Below, piece after piece: positions 9,952 to 18,900 of a stretch of 41,262 bases of DNA; within the stretch, counting starts at the first letter, position 1; each line of letters opens with the position of its first letter. Both the position numbers and the translations under genes were made by a program. The notes under the pieces are model-generated. The model was not told the origin of the DNA. It ran no database searches and saw only the letters and a list, made by a program, of their open reading frames with translations. Source of the DNA: Rhodospirillales bacterium (GTDB taxonomy: Bacteria > Pseudomonadota > Alphaproteobacteria > Reyranellales > Reyranellaceae); NCBI GenBank assembly GCA_009377525.1, contig WHTW01000061.1:1-41262 (forward strand). Reading direction: 5' to 3'.

Positions 9952-10749
9952 TCACGACGTCAGCCGCGTGTGAGTGGCGACAGGATGAATGCGCAGCCGC
10001 TGTGCCAGCTTGACGTTGGCCCGCGCCTCCATCCCCAGCCAGGCCCGCAACTGCGGCGACAGCGCCTCGATCGTCTCGGGCGACAGGCTGGCGTTCCAGT
10101 TCTGCTGCTGGCGGATGAAGGAGCGCGAGTAGTAGCCGAAGAGCAGCGCCCGCTCGCGTGATTGCGAGACGTTGGCGCCCGACGTGTGCCACAGCCGCCC
10201 GTCCATGACGGCGATCGATCCGGCCGACGCCTTGAAGGGCACGGTCCGCTCACGCGCATCCTGCGGCAGCTCCGAGGCCCAGCGGATCTTGTGGCTGCCC
10301 GGTACGTAGCGCGTGGCGCCGTTCTCCTCGTCGACGTCGTTCAGGCACCAGATGACGTTGATGCTCCAGGGATGGAACCACGGCTCGGGCACGACGATGC
10401 CCTGGTCGGAATGCAGTTCCATGGATTTGCTGCCAGGGAGCGCGATGTTGGCGGTGAAGTTCGAGATCAGGAAGTCCGGGCCCAGCAGCGCCGTCACGAA
10501 CTCGATCGCGGTGGGATGCTGGATCAGCTCGCGGAACATCGCATCGCGCTCGAGCAGATAGAAGACGCGGACATTGTGCTCATTGGGATCGAGCCCGATC
10601 TGGCGCGTCGGCACGCCCAGCTGCTCGCTCTTCTCGGCCGCGGCCCACAAACGCTCGCGCACGCGCTCGGTCTCGGCTGCGTCGAGGATGCCGGGCACGA
10701 CGCAGCATCCGTCGTCGTGCAGTTGGCGCTTCTTGGCTTCGATATCCAC
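9952..10749 (-). CDS. Phytanoyl-CoA dioxygenase (PhyH) family protein, copy 2
   Basis: A 265-residue Fe(II)/2-oxoglutarate dioxygenase. The 2-His-1-Asp facial triad is visible: His113 and Asp115 in ELHSDQG, and His188 in RLWHTSG, with a downstream Arg in SRERALL for 2-oxoglutarate. The GTG at 10749 is chosen because GGAGG lies six bases upstream and 13 nt after the preceding gene's stop; the longer open frame would overlap that gene completely. It is a paralogue of the gene just upstream (10763-11581), sharing the VPEPW, NGATR-VPGSH and RQQ-NW blocks. The substrate is unknown. Confidence 0.87.
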   Translation of the reverse strand: MDIEAKKRQLHDDGCCVVPGILDAAETERVRERLWAAAEKSEQLGVPTRQIGLDPNEHNVRVFYLLERDAMFRELIQHPTAIEFVTALLGPDFLISNFTANIALPGSKSMELHSDQGIVVPEPWFHPWSINVIWCLNDVDEENGATRYVPGSHKIRWASELPQDARERTVPFKASAGSIAVMDGRLWHTSGANVSQSRERALLFGYYSRSFIRQQQNWNASLSPETIEALSPQLRAWLGMEARANVKLAQRLRIHPVATHTRLTS

Positions 10750-10762
10750 TCGGCCCTCCGCG

Positions 10763-11581
10763 TCAGGCAGGCGACCTGCCGTTGACCAGGCCCAGTCCCT
10801 CCGTGCGGTAGCCCAGCAGCACCAGCATGTCGTCGGACGCGAACTGGCGGACGGCGGGATTGAGCGACAGGTACCAGTTCTCCTGTTGGCGATAGATCGG
10901 CCGCGTGTACCAGGCGAAGATGCCGGCGCGGCGTTGCGCCGGCGTCCGGTTGTTCCCCGTCTTGTGCCACACACGGCTCTCCATGACGATGATCGAGCCG
11001 GCGGAGGCTTTGAGCGCCACGCTTTCCTTCGCTGCCTCGTCAGGGGCGGGTTTGCGGTTCAAGCGATGGCTGCCCGGCACGATGCGGGTGGCCCCGTTCT
11101 CGTCGGTGAAGTCGTCGACGCACCAGGCGACGTTGACGCCCTGCGGCTTTGCCGGCCACGGCTCGGGCACGAAGATCTGGTCGGCGTGCAGGACCATCTC
11201 GCCGCCGCCCGGCCCGGTGATGTTGGCCGAGATGTTGCCCAACAGCGCCGGCCAGCCGATCGTCGACTTCACCAGCCCGAGCGCCAGCGGGTGCTCGACC
11301 AGGTCGGCGAAGGCCGGATCGCGGCTGAGCAGGTTCCACACCCGCTGATTCGTGTCGTCATGCGCATAGTCGAGCCGGAACTTGTGCTCCCAGCCGCGGG
11401 CCCTGTCTTCGCTTGCGGCGCGGTACAGCGCCTCGCGCACGCGCGCCAGCCGCTCGGCCGGCAGGACGTCGCGGATGATGCAGAATCCGGCCGCCTCGAT
11501 GTCCTTGGCCGCCTGCGCGGCATCTCGCGTCGACCCGGGCAGCTCAAGCTCTTCCGGACCGCGCGCTTCCAGCGCGCTCAT
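10763..11581 (-). CDS. Phytanoyl-CoA dioxygenase (PhyH) family protein, copy 1
   Basis: A 272-residue Fe(II)/2-oxoglutarate dioxygenase with His132 and Asp134 (LHADQ) and His206 (VWHKTG) as metal ligands. The start at 11581 has a GGGAGGAAGCG region upstream. The first 11-12 codons lie inside a copy of the CTTCCGGACCGC palindrome family, so the start codon and N-terminal tail come from an intergenic repeat; the conserved domain begins only near residue 25 (AKDIEAAGFCII). It is the first gene of a two-gene operon with its paralogue. The substrate is unknown; the family hydroxylates many small molecules. Confidence 0.87.
   Translation of the reverse strand: MSALEARGPEELELPGSTRDAAQAAKDIEAAGFCIIRDVLPAERLARVREALYRAASEDRARGWEHKFRLDYAHDDTNQRVWNLLSRDPAFADLVEHPLALGLVKSTIGWPALLGNISANITGPGGGEMVLHADQIFVPEPWPAKPQGVNVAWCVDDFTDENGATRIVPGSHRLNRKPAPDEAAKESVALKASAGSIIVMESRVWHKTGNNRTPAQRRAGIFAWYTRPIYRQQENWYLSLNPAVRQFASDDMLVLLGYRTEGLGLVNGRSPA
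11549..11581. repeat. CTTCCGGACCGC palindrome unit overlapping a start codon
   Basis: One unit of the dispersed palindrome family: CTCTTCCGGACCGC, then a 7-bp stem GCGCGCT-TCC-AGCGCGC, then TCAT. The reverse complement of that final CAT is the ATG of the dioxygenase gene on the minus strand. The unit matches half of the perfect palindrome at 3240-3307 in its outer end, TTCCAG centre and TCAT end. Confidence 0.8.
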
Positions 11582-11659
11582 CGCTTCCTCCCGAATGGAA
11601 GACCAAGCGTAGTGAGACCGCGCCTTCCGCGCCATCCGCCTGGACCGCAATGTGATTGC

Positions 11660-12538
11660 TCAGTCGGTCGGCACCAACGTCACGGCCACGCCGTAGGAGT
11701 GCGAATCGCCACCCAGGATGACGCCGCGCAAGGGGCTCACGTCGGAGAAGTCGCGGCCCCAGGCGACGGCGACATGGTCTTCCTTGGCGACAAGGTCGTT
11801 GGTCGGGTCGAGATGGACCCAGCCCGCCTGCTCGCCGCACCACACCGCGACCCAGGCATGGCTTGCGTCGGCGCCGCGCAGCTCGATCTCCTCCTTGGAA
11901 TGGACGGTGCGGATGTAGCCCGAGACGTAGGCTGCCGCGAGGCCGTGGGCGCGCAGCGCGGCGATCTCGACATGGGCGAAGTCCTGGCACACCCCCGCCT
12001 TGCCGGCGAAGACCTGGGCCAGCGGCGTGCTGATGTCGGTGGCGCCGGGGTGGTATTCGAAGTCCTTCCTGATGCGCGACGTGAGTTCGCGCGCCGCCTC
12101 GAGGATCGGCCGGCCAGGCGTCAGCGACGTGGCGCCGTAGGCTTTCAAGGCCTCGACCACCGGCACCAGCGGCGATTCGTGGACGAATTCGCTGGCTTCG
12201 ACCGAGACCGGAAAGCCGTTGCCGTTCAGCGCAGCGCGCACCTCTTCCCACGGCGGCGTCGAGGCGGCCGGCGGCGGATCGGGAAAGCGCACCTCGATCG
12301 CGGCGCGCACCTCGATGTCGAAGCGGTGATGCGGCTTGTCGAGACGATAGATGTCGATGCTGTTGCCGAAATGGTCGACATGCTGGACCGCCAGTGCCGG
12401 AACGGGGGTGGTCTCGATGCTGATCGAGCTGACCTGCTGGCCGGGGAAGGCGCGGGCCCGCAGATGGGCGATGTGCTGCGCCGAGTCGACGGTGCTGGCG
12501 TAGGTGTAGGACGTGCGATGGGAGAGCAGGTATTTCAT
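11660..12538 (-). CDS. Transglutaminase-like cysteine peptidase family protein
   Basis: A 292-residue protein with the bacterial transglutaminase N-terminal beta domain (starting MKYLLSHRTSYTY) and a transglutaminase core. The triad is Cys184 (AGVCQDFAH), His227 (ASHAWV) and Asp244 (HLDPTND). It starts 7 nt after the stop of the ATP-grasp/alpha-E gene, so the two are translationally close. Iyer and colleagues predicted that such gene sets (ATP-grasp, alpha-E, transglutaminase, often an Anbu proteasome-like peptidase) make and process peptide-like amide products. Here it could act as peptidase or amide-transfer enzyme. It is cytosolic as far as seen. Confidence 0.9.
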   Translation of the reverse strand: MKYLLSHRTSYTYASTVDSAQHIAHLRARAFPGQQVSSISIETTPVPALAVQHVDHFGNSIDIYRLDKPHHRFDIEVRAAIEVRFPDPPPAASTPPWEEVRAALNGNGFPVSVEASEFVHESPLVPVVEALKAYGATSLTPGRPILEAARELTSRIRKDFEYHPGATDISTPLAQVFAGKAGVCQDFAHVEIAALRAHGLAAAYVSGYIRTVHSKEEIELRGADASHAWVAVWCGEQAGWVHLDPTNDLVAKEDHVAVAWGRDFSDVSPLRGVILGGDSHSYGVAVTLVPTD

Positions 12539-12545
12539 GGCCTGC

Positions 12546-15083
12546 TCACGCCGTCGACGAGCCGACGGCCTGCGCCGCCGGCACGTGAGAGAAATAGGCG
12601 CGGGTGATCGCTTCGGAGAGTACGTCGAGCTGGCGGTCGGTCTCGTTGGCAAGATCGCGCAGCAGGGCGAGCGCCAGGCCTTCGTGGCGCCATACCTGCT
12701 CGTCGCCGGCGAACTGCTTGACCGCGGCATTGAGGTCCTGGTCGAGCGACGCCGGCAGGGCCGTCACGCGCACGCCCGAGACGCGCGCCAGATAATCGAG
12801 ATGGCCTTCGATGGCGCGCAGCTGGAAGGTGAGCGAGCGCGGGTTGCTGTCGTCGAGCATGACCAGATCCAGCACCGGCGCGGGCTGAAGCTGGCCGAGA
12901 TAGCGCGTGCGGTAGGTGATGGTGCTGTCGCAGAGCTCCAACGCGACCCACATCGCGGCCTCCCAGTCGACCGGCGACTGGGCGAACGGCCCGAGCGCGC
13001 TGGTCGCCACGAACTGCGCGCGCTCCAGCCGACGTCCGAGGTCGAGGAAGCGCCAGCCCGTGCCGCGCGTCATGTTCTCCTGCGCGAGTCCCGACAGGAT
13101 GGCGACGAACTGCACGATCTCGTCGAGGGCGGCGAGCAGCGGATCGAGCTGGCCGCGCGCCGCCGTCAGGCGCTGGCGGACGTCGGCCATCACCGGGCCG
13201 GCTGCCGTGATCATGTCGACCGAAAAGCGCTCGCGCATCGAGCTGGTCAGGCGCTGGATGGAATCGAGCATGGTCAGCAGGCCGCGATTGTCGGCGCCGA
13301 CGGCCACGAGGCCCTGCTGGAAGGCGGCATTCTCCGGCGCCGACAGGGCCGAGGCCTGGTCCATCAGGTTGGCCTGGCTCAGCAGGCGTCCGAGCAGGCG
13401 GAGCTCAATGGCGTCGCGCGGGCCCACCGCGCCGGTCGCCACCTTGGTTGCCGTGGTGCGCAGCAGGCGGGCGTCGCTGTCGAGGCGCTCGATGTAGCGG
13501 CCGAGCCAGAAGAGATTGTCGGCGACGCGGCTTTGCAGGTCCGCGCCGCCGCGCTCGACTGCGACCTGGTGGAAGCGCCGCGTCGATGGGATCTGCACGT
13601 CGGCTGCGTCCTCGGTCAGCACCCAGACGTCCTTCAGCGTGCCGTTCAGCCGGCCGAGCGAGCGCAGGCAGGTGTCGCCCGCCGGCTCGCGCGCCAGGCC
13701 ACCCGGCAGCGCGCGATAGGAATCTCCCTCGGCGCTCACGAACACGCGCATCACCATGGCGGCCGGCACCAGGTTGTGGCCGTCCCATTTCGGGCTGAGC
13801 GAGGGTGTGACCGGATACTGCGCCACGAAGTGGCCGGGCTGGGCACGGATGCGCTTCTCCAGCGCCTTGCGCTCCACCGGTTCGAGCATGCCGACGATGA
13901 TCGGCTCGCGGTCGGCCTCCAGGCAGGGCCGCACGATCATCAGGTCGAGATTGGCCAACACAAAGGTGAGGGCCGCGGGCTCGCCCAGCCACCACACGTC
14001 GAGCGACGGAAGTTGCAATGGCTGGCCGAGCAGCTTTTCGCTCAGCCGCTCGAGGAACGGCATCATGGCCGGCGTCTCGACCACGCCCGAGCCCAGCGCA
14101 TTGGCGAGCGAGATGGCGCCGGAGCGCGTGGTCTCGACCAGGCCGGTGACGCCAAGGGCGGAATCGGCACGCAGTTCGAGCGGATCGGCGAACGAGCTGT
14201 CGAGGCAGCGCAGCAGCATGTGCACCGGCCGCAAGCCGGCCAGGGTCTTGATCGAGACCGCGCCGTCGCGCGCCACCAGGTCGCCGCCTTCGACCAGCGG
14301 CACGCCGAGCACGCGCGAGATGTAGACATGTTCGAAGTAGGTCGCCGACAGCGAGCCCGGCGTCAGCACCGCCATGGTGGGCTGGGCCATGCCGGCCGGC
14401 GCCATGGCCAGCAGCGAATCGTGCCAGTGGTCGATGAACGGCCTGAGGTGGCGCACCGGGATGGAGCGGAAGGCCTCGGGCAGGCTTCGTGCCAGCACGC
14501 GGCGCATCTCGATGGCATAGCCGATGCCCGACGGCACTTCGGTATGGTCGGCCAGCACGTGCCAGCGGCCGTTGCTCAACCGCACCAGGTCGACGGCGTA
14601 GTGGGCGAGGTAGCGGGGCGGCGCCTTGCCGTCGGTGACGCGGCAGGGCCGCTGGAAGTGGCGGTTGGCGTGGACCAGCATCGGCGGCAGCAGATGGTCC
14701 TTCAGGAGCGTCTGCGGGCCGTAGATGTCGGCGAGCGCGCCGTCGAGCAGCCGGGCGCGCTGGAGGACGCCGCTTTCGATCTCCGACCATTCGTCGGGCG
14801 TGACCACGAAGGGCAGCGGGTCGAGCGTCCAGCGCGCCGCGCCGCGGTCGTCGAGCAGGTTGACCGTGGCGCCCGATTCCTCGAGCTGGCGGCGCGCGCT
14901 CTCGACGCGCTCGCCCAGTCCGCCGGGCAGCGCGCGGATGACGCTTAAAATGCCCTGCCAGTGGTAGCGGATCGACTTCTGGCCGGTGACCAGCTCGTCA
15001 TATGCGCTTGCCGGCGAGGAGGAGAGGCCGCGCAAAGACTCCATGGGTCCGCGGGAGAAGGGAACAGGGCGCGAGATTCGCAC
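12546..15083 (-). CDS. Circularly permuted ATP-grasp domain fused to alpha-E (DUF403) domain
   Basis: An 845-residue fusion of two proteins that are often separate genes. The N-terminal two thirds is a circularly permuted ATP-grasp predicted amidoligase (HANRHFQRPCRV, YAVDLVRL near 165-170, VLTPGSLSATYFEH, SIKTLAGLRPVHMLLR, GSGVVETPA). The C-terminal third, beginning near ADNLFWLGRYIERLD, is the all-helical alpha-E domain. The start is uncertain: a GTG at 15083 gives the length quoted, while an ATG at 15044 is also possible, and neither has a strong ribosome binding site. It forms an operon with the transglutaminase gene and is separated from the 1121-residue partner upstream by an oppositely oriented toxin-antitoxin pair. 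Confidence 0.88.
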   Translation of the reverse strand: MRISRPVPFSRGPMESLRGLSSSPASAYDELVTGQKSIRYHWQGILSVIRALPGGLGERVESARRQLEESGATVNLLDDRGAARWTLDPLPFVVTPDEWSEIESGVLQRARLLDGALADIYGPQTLLKDHLLPPMLVHANRHFQRPCRVTDGKAPPRYLAHYAVDLVRLSNGRWHVLADHTEVPSGIGYAIEMRRVLARSLPEAFRSIPVRHLRPFIDHWHDSLLAMAPAGMAQPTMAVLTPGSLSATYFEHVYISRVLGVPLVEGGDLVARDGAVSIKTLAGLRPVHMLLRCLDSSFADPLELRADSALGVTGLVETTRSGAISLANALGSGVVETPAMMPFLERLSEKLLGQPLQLPSLDVWWLGEPAALTFVLANLDLMIVRPCLEADREPIIVGMLEPVERKALEKRIRAQPGHFVAQYPVTPSLSPKWDGHNLVPAAMVMRVFVSAEGDSYRALPGGLAREPAGDTCLRSLGRLNGTLKDVWVLTEDAADVQIPSTRRFHQVAVERGGADLQSRVADNLFWLGRYIERLDSDARLLRTTATKVATGAVGPRDAIELRLLGRLLSQANLMDQASALSAPENAAFQQGLVAVGADNRGLLTMLDSIQRLTSSMRERFSVDMITAAGPVMADVRQRLTAARGQLDPLLAALDEIVQFVAILSGLAQENMTRGTGWRFLDLGRRLERAQFVATSALGPFAQSPVDWEAAMWVALELCDSTITYRTRYLGQLQPAPVLDLVMLDDSNPRSLTFQLRAIEGHLDYLARVSGVRVTALPASLDQDLNAAVKQFAGDEQVWRHEGLALALLRDLANETDRQLDVLSEAITRAYFSHVPAAQAVGSSTA

Positions 15084-15123
15084 GAGCCGGCAACGGGGTC
15101 TAGCGCCGGACCCGGCGACAGAC

Positions 15124-15152
15124 TTGCGATTCGCGCTCTACAAGCGCAATAT
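15124..15152 (+). promoter_or_regulatory. Putative promoter of the PIN/RHH pair
   Basis: TTGCGA (15124-15129) is followed after 17 nt by CAATAT (15147-15152), a reasonable sigma-70-like pair in otherwise GC-rich DNA. The octamer GCAATATC occurs twice, at 15146-15153 and 15158-15165, and could be an operator for the ribbon-helix-helix protein encoded downstream. Inference only. Confidence 0.35.
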
Positions 15153-15174
15153 CGCCTGCAATATCAAGTACGCG

Positions 15175-15591
15175 ATGAGACGGGTGCTCGACACGGACGC
15201 CATGGTGGCGGCCATCTGCAGCGATACCGGAGCTTCACGGCGCCTACTCCAATCCGTGCTCGAGCGGCGGCGTGGACTCACGCTTCTGGTGTCGGTTCCG
15301 CTGTTGATCGAATACGAAGCGGTGATGACGAGGCCCGAGCACTTGAAGGCGGCCCGCCTGTCGGTCGAGGTTGGGACGTTGCTCGATGCCGTCGCGGCAG
15401 CGGCCGAGTCGGTGAGGCTGGCTTATTTGTGGCGCCCGGCACTAACGGATGCGAACGACGACATGGTCCTCGAGGCCGCGGTCAATGGTGGAGCGTACGG
15501 GATCGTGACGTTCAATCGGCGCGACTTTGTGCCGTCCGCAAAGCAGTTCGGAATTCTGGTCTTGTCGCCGGGTGAGGCGGTGAGGCGGTGA
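15175..15591 (+). CDS. PIN-domain toxin of a toxin-antitoxin pair (COG1569-like)
   Basis: A 138-residue PIN ribonuclease. Acidic catalytic residues: Asp6 (VLDTDAM), Glu46/Glu48 (IEYEAV), Asp92/Asp96 (TDANDDMVLEAA) and Asp117 in VTFNRRDF. The ANDD-x-VLEAA and IVTFN-RDF blocks fit the PIN family usually annotated as a toxin-antitoxin toxin component. The start at 15175 places the first Asp close to the N-terminus as in the family; the frame extends upstream but into the 5' region of the divergent gene. An 8-bp tandem repeat covers its last codons. The antitoxin gene follows 27 nt later, the less common toxin-first order. Confidence 0.87.
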   Translation: MRRVLDTDAMVAAICSDTGASRRLLQSVLERRRGLTLLVSVPLLIEYEAVMTRPEHLKAARLSVEVGTLLDAVAAAAESVRLAYLWRPALTDANDDMVLEAAVNGGAYGIVTFNRRDFVPSAKQFGILVLSPGEAVRR

Positions 15592-15602
15592 GGCGGTGAG
15601 GC
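15571..15602. repeat. Four tandem copies of GGTGAGGC over the PIN stop codon
   Basis: Four perfect copies of the octamer GGTGAGGC run head to tail. The PIN gene's stop TGA (15589-15591) lies in the third copy. Eight is not a multiple of three, so gain or loss of a copy changes the reading frame in the last codons and the distance to the antitoxin ribosome binding site. Confidence 0.95.
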
Positions 15603-15618
15603 TATTGGAGAAATGACC

Positions 15619-15900
15619 ATGAGGAAGAGCAATTTTGCCTTGAGGCTTCAGCCGTCGCTTCTTGACGAAGCGCGCAAGCTCGCCGAAGCGGAAGGGGTTG
15701 CGCTCAATCAGCTGATCAATGTAGCCGTCGCCGAGAAGGTCTCGGCCCTGCGTACCGAAGCCTACATCGCCGAGCGAGCCGGTCGGGCTGATATTGCCAA
15801 GGCGCTCGGCATCTTGAGGAGAGCCGGCGTCGGTCGCCCGCCGATGAAGGGTGACGAGTTGCCCGAGCCGAAGCGCAGACGACGCGCTAGGCCCGCCTGA
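15619..15900 (+). CDS. Ribbon-helix-helix antitoxin (HicB-family-like C-terminal RHH type)
   Basis: A 93-residue basic protein. Residues 5-45 read as a ribbon-helix-helix domain: a beta strand FALRLQPSLL, then two helices DEARKLAEAEG and ALNQLINVAVAEKV. The arrangement matches small RHH antitoxins annotated as HicB-family. The C-terminal tail is rich in Arg and Lys. The start at 15619 is preferred over the ATG at 15613 because the GGAG site lies nine bases upstream of it and only two bases before the other. It is partner and probably autorepressor of the PIN toxin. Its 3' end overlaps the convergent 1121-residue gene by 14 bp. Confidence 0.82.
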   Translation: MRKSNFALRLQPSLLDEARKLAEAEGVALNQLINVAVAEKVSALRTEAYIAERAGRADIAKALGILRRAGVGRPPMKGDELPEPKRRRRARPA

Positions 15901-18900
15901 GGTCCAGCGTCAGCGGATGTTCCGGATTGTCGATCGGCCGTGGCTCGGGCATGTCGCCCGGTGAATGGCCGATCGGGAAGAAGCGGGCGCGGCGGCGGGC
16001 CTCGGCCTCGTTGGCGTTGACCGGCATGCGGTCGTAGCTGCGGCCGCCGGGATGGGCCACGTGATAGCTGCAGCTGCCAAGGGACCGCCCATTCCAGGAA
16101 TCGTGGATGTCGAAGGTGAGCGGCGCGTGGATGCCGATGGTCGGATGCAGCGCATTGGACGGCTGCCAGGCACGATAGCGCACGCCCGCCACATATTCGC
16201 CGACCGTGCCGGTGGCGCGTAGCGGCAGGCGCCAGCCGTTGCAGGCGATGACATGGCGCTGCTCGTTCAGGCCGACGGCCTTGACCTGCAGGCGCTCGAC
16301 CGAGGAATCGACGTAGCGCACGGTGCCGCCACCGCCCGGCTCCTCGCCCAGCACGTGCCAGGGCTCGAGCGCATGGCGCAGTTCCAGCTCGATGCCGCGC
16401 TGTGCTATTTCGCCGATCTTGGGGAAGCGGAACTCGAAATGCGGCGCGAACCAGTCGGGAGTGAAGCGGTAGCCCGGCTCCGAAAGATCGGCCAGCACGT
16501 CTAAAAAATCCTGCCAGACGAAGTGCGGCAGCATGAAGTCGTCGTGCAGCCGCGTGCCCCAGCGCGTCAGCGTGCGCTCGTAGGGCCGGTCCCAGAACCT
16601 GGCGACCAGGCCGCGCAGCAGCGCCTGCTGGGCCACGCTCATGCGCCAGTGCGGCGGCATCTCGAAGGCGCGCAGTTCCAGCAGGCCGCGCCGGCCCGAC
16701 GCCGCGTCGGGCGTGAACAGCTTGTCGATGCAGAACTCGGTGCGATGGGCGTTGCCGGTGGCGTCGACCAGGAGGTTGCGGAAGATGCGGTCGACCAGCC
16801 AGGGCGGCGCCGGCTGGCCGGGCTTGATCTGGCGGAAGGCGATCTCGAGCTCGTGCAAGGCATCGTTGCGCGCCTCGTCGACGCGCGGATGCTGGCTGGT
16901 CGGGCCGATGAACAGGCCGGAGAACAGGTAGGACAGCGAGGGATGGTTGAGCCAGTAGCCCAAAAGGCTTTTAAGCAGATCGGGCCGGCGCAGCAGCGGT
17001 GAATCGGCGGCCGACGGTCCGCCTAGGGTGACGTGGTTGCCGCCGCCGGTGCCGGTGTGGCGGCCGTCGATCATGAACTTCTGGGCGCCCAGGCGCGTCG
17101 TGCGCGCTTCCTCGTAGACGATCTCGGTCTTGTCGACGATCTCGCGCCAGCTCGTCGAGGGATGGATGTTGACCTCGATGACGCCGGGGTCGGGCGTCAC
17201 GCTGAAGTGGTTCAGGCGCGGATCGGCGCCGGGCGGCGGATAGCCCTCGATGAACACCGGCTGGCCAAGCTCCTCGGCGGTGTCCTCGACCGCGGTGACG
17301 AGGTCGAGATAGTCCTCGGTGCGCTCGGTCGGCGGCATGAAGACGAAGAGATGGCCGTCGCGCGGTTCGAAGGAAATGGCGGTGCGCACGACATTGCCCG
17401 CCGAGTGGCCGACGCCGGGCCGCAGCCCGAGATCGGGCGCCAGCGCACGCCGCCAAGCCTCGCGGCGTGCCTCGCCGTCGCCGTTGGTGTCGGCAGGCAG
17501 GCCGCGCTGCGAGCTGCGTTCTTGGCGGCGCAGCACCGGAGCGCGGCGGAAGGCGTCGAGCGGCGGCAGCGCCGGATGCGGCGCCATCGGATCGGGATCG
17601 ACGGCGAAGTCCATGTCCTGCGGCGCCGCCCAGGGCAGCGAATCGAGCGGCAGGCGGTAGCCGAGCGGCGAATCGCCCGGGATCAGGTAGCACTTCTCGG
17701 AACGCAGGAACCACGGCCCGCTGCGCCAGCGGCCGCGGCCATTATGCTCGCGCTGGATGGGAAGAACGGTGCCGACGGCGCTTTCGAGGCCCTGCTCGAA
17801 CACGTGGGCCAGCCGCTCGCGCTCCATCTCGTCCTTCACCTTCGACGCGTCGACGGTGACGTTGCTGGGCAGCCGCCGTTCGCGCCACAGGTAGTACCAG
17901 GTGTCCTCGAAGGCGCCGAACAGGTAGCCGGGATCGAGCTGCAGGCGGTGCGCGAAGGCGAGCGCAAAGCGATGCGCGATCTCGGGCGTGGCGCCGGTCG
18001 GCTTGTCTTCCAGCGCATAGAGATGCTGATCGCGCCAGATCGCCTCGCCGTCCTTGCGCCAGTGGCAGTTGAGCGACCAGCGCGGCAATTGCTCGCCGGG
18101 ATACCATTTGCCCTGGCCGAAATGCAGCAATGGCCCGCTGGCGAAGCGGTCGGCGAGCTTGCGGAACAACACGCCGGCCTTGCGCCGCTTCTCCGGCCCC
18201 AGTGCCAGGGTGTTCCATTCCGCGCCGTCCATGTCGTCGATCGACACGAAGGTCGGCTCGCCACCCATGGTGAGACGCAGGTCGTGCCTGCCGATGTCGC
18301 CCTCGATCGCTTCGCCGACGGCCAGCAGCTTGGCCCACTGCTCGTCGCTGTAGGGCTTGGTCGTGCGCGGCGTCTCGCGCACGCGCGTCACCTTCATGTC
18401 GTAGGAGAAGGCGACCTCGCTCTCCTCGACGGCGCCTTCGATCGGCGCGGCGCTCGACGGCTCGGGCGTGCAGGCGAGCGGGATGTGGCCCTCGCCGGTC
18501 AGCAGTCCCGAGGTCGGGTCGAGGCCGATCCAGCCGGCGCCAGGCAGATAGACCTCGCACCAGGCGTGGAGGTCGGTGAAGTCGTGCGTCGGACCTTCCG
18601 GTCCTTCGAGCGGCTTCTCGTCGGGCGTGAGCTGGATCAGGTAGCCCGAGGCGAAGCGCGCGGCGAGGCCGAGATGGCGCAGGATGGTGACCAGCAGCCA
18701 GCCGGTGTCTCGGCATGAACCCTTGCCGAGCTTCAGCGTCTCCTCGCAAGTCTGGACGCCCGGCTCCAGGCGCACGATGTAGCCGATGTCCTTCTGCAGG
18801 CGCGCATTCAGCCCGACGATGAAATCCACGGTGCGCTGCTTGTTGCGATCGACCTTGGCCAGCCAGGCCGACAGCAGCGGACCGGGCGGCTCGAGCTTGC

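Noticed and set aside
12513..14948. An 811-codon open frame antisense to the ATP-grasp/alpha-E gene
   Set aside because: The sense strand encodes two recognisable domains throughout; the antisense product has none.
15060..15175. A tail copy of the DUF2126 gene on the far side of the PIN/RHH pair
   Set aside because: All three reverse-strand frames were read and none resembles the DUF2126 protein end.
14961..15575. A second frame over the PIN gene, 204 codons
   Set aside because: Out of frame with the PIN active-site residues and without a domain of its own.
15571..15602. The GGTGAGGC repeats as a CRISPR-like array
   Set aside because: Units are 8 bp, directly adjacent and without spacers.
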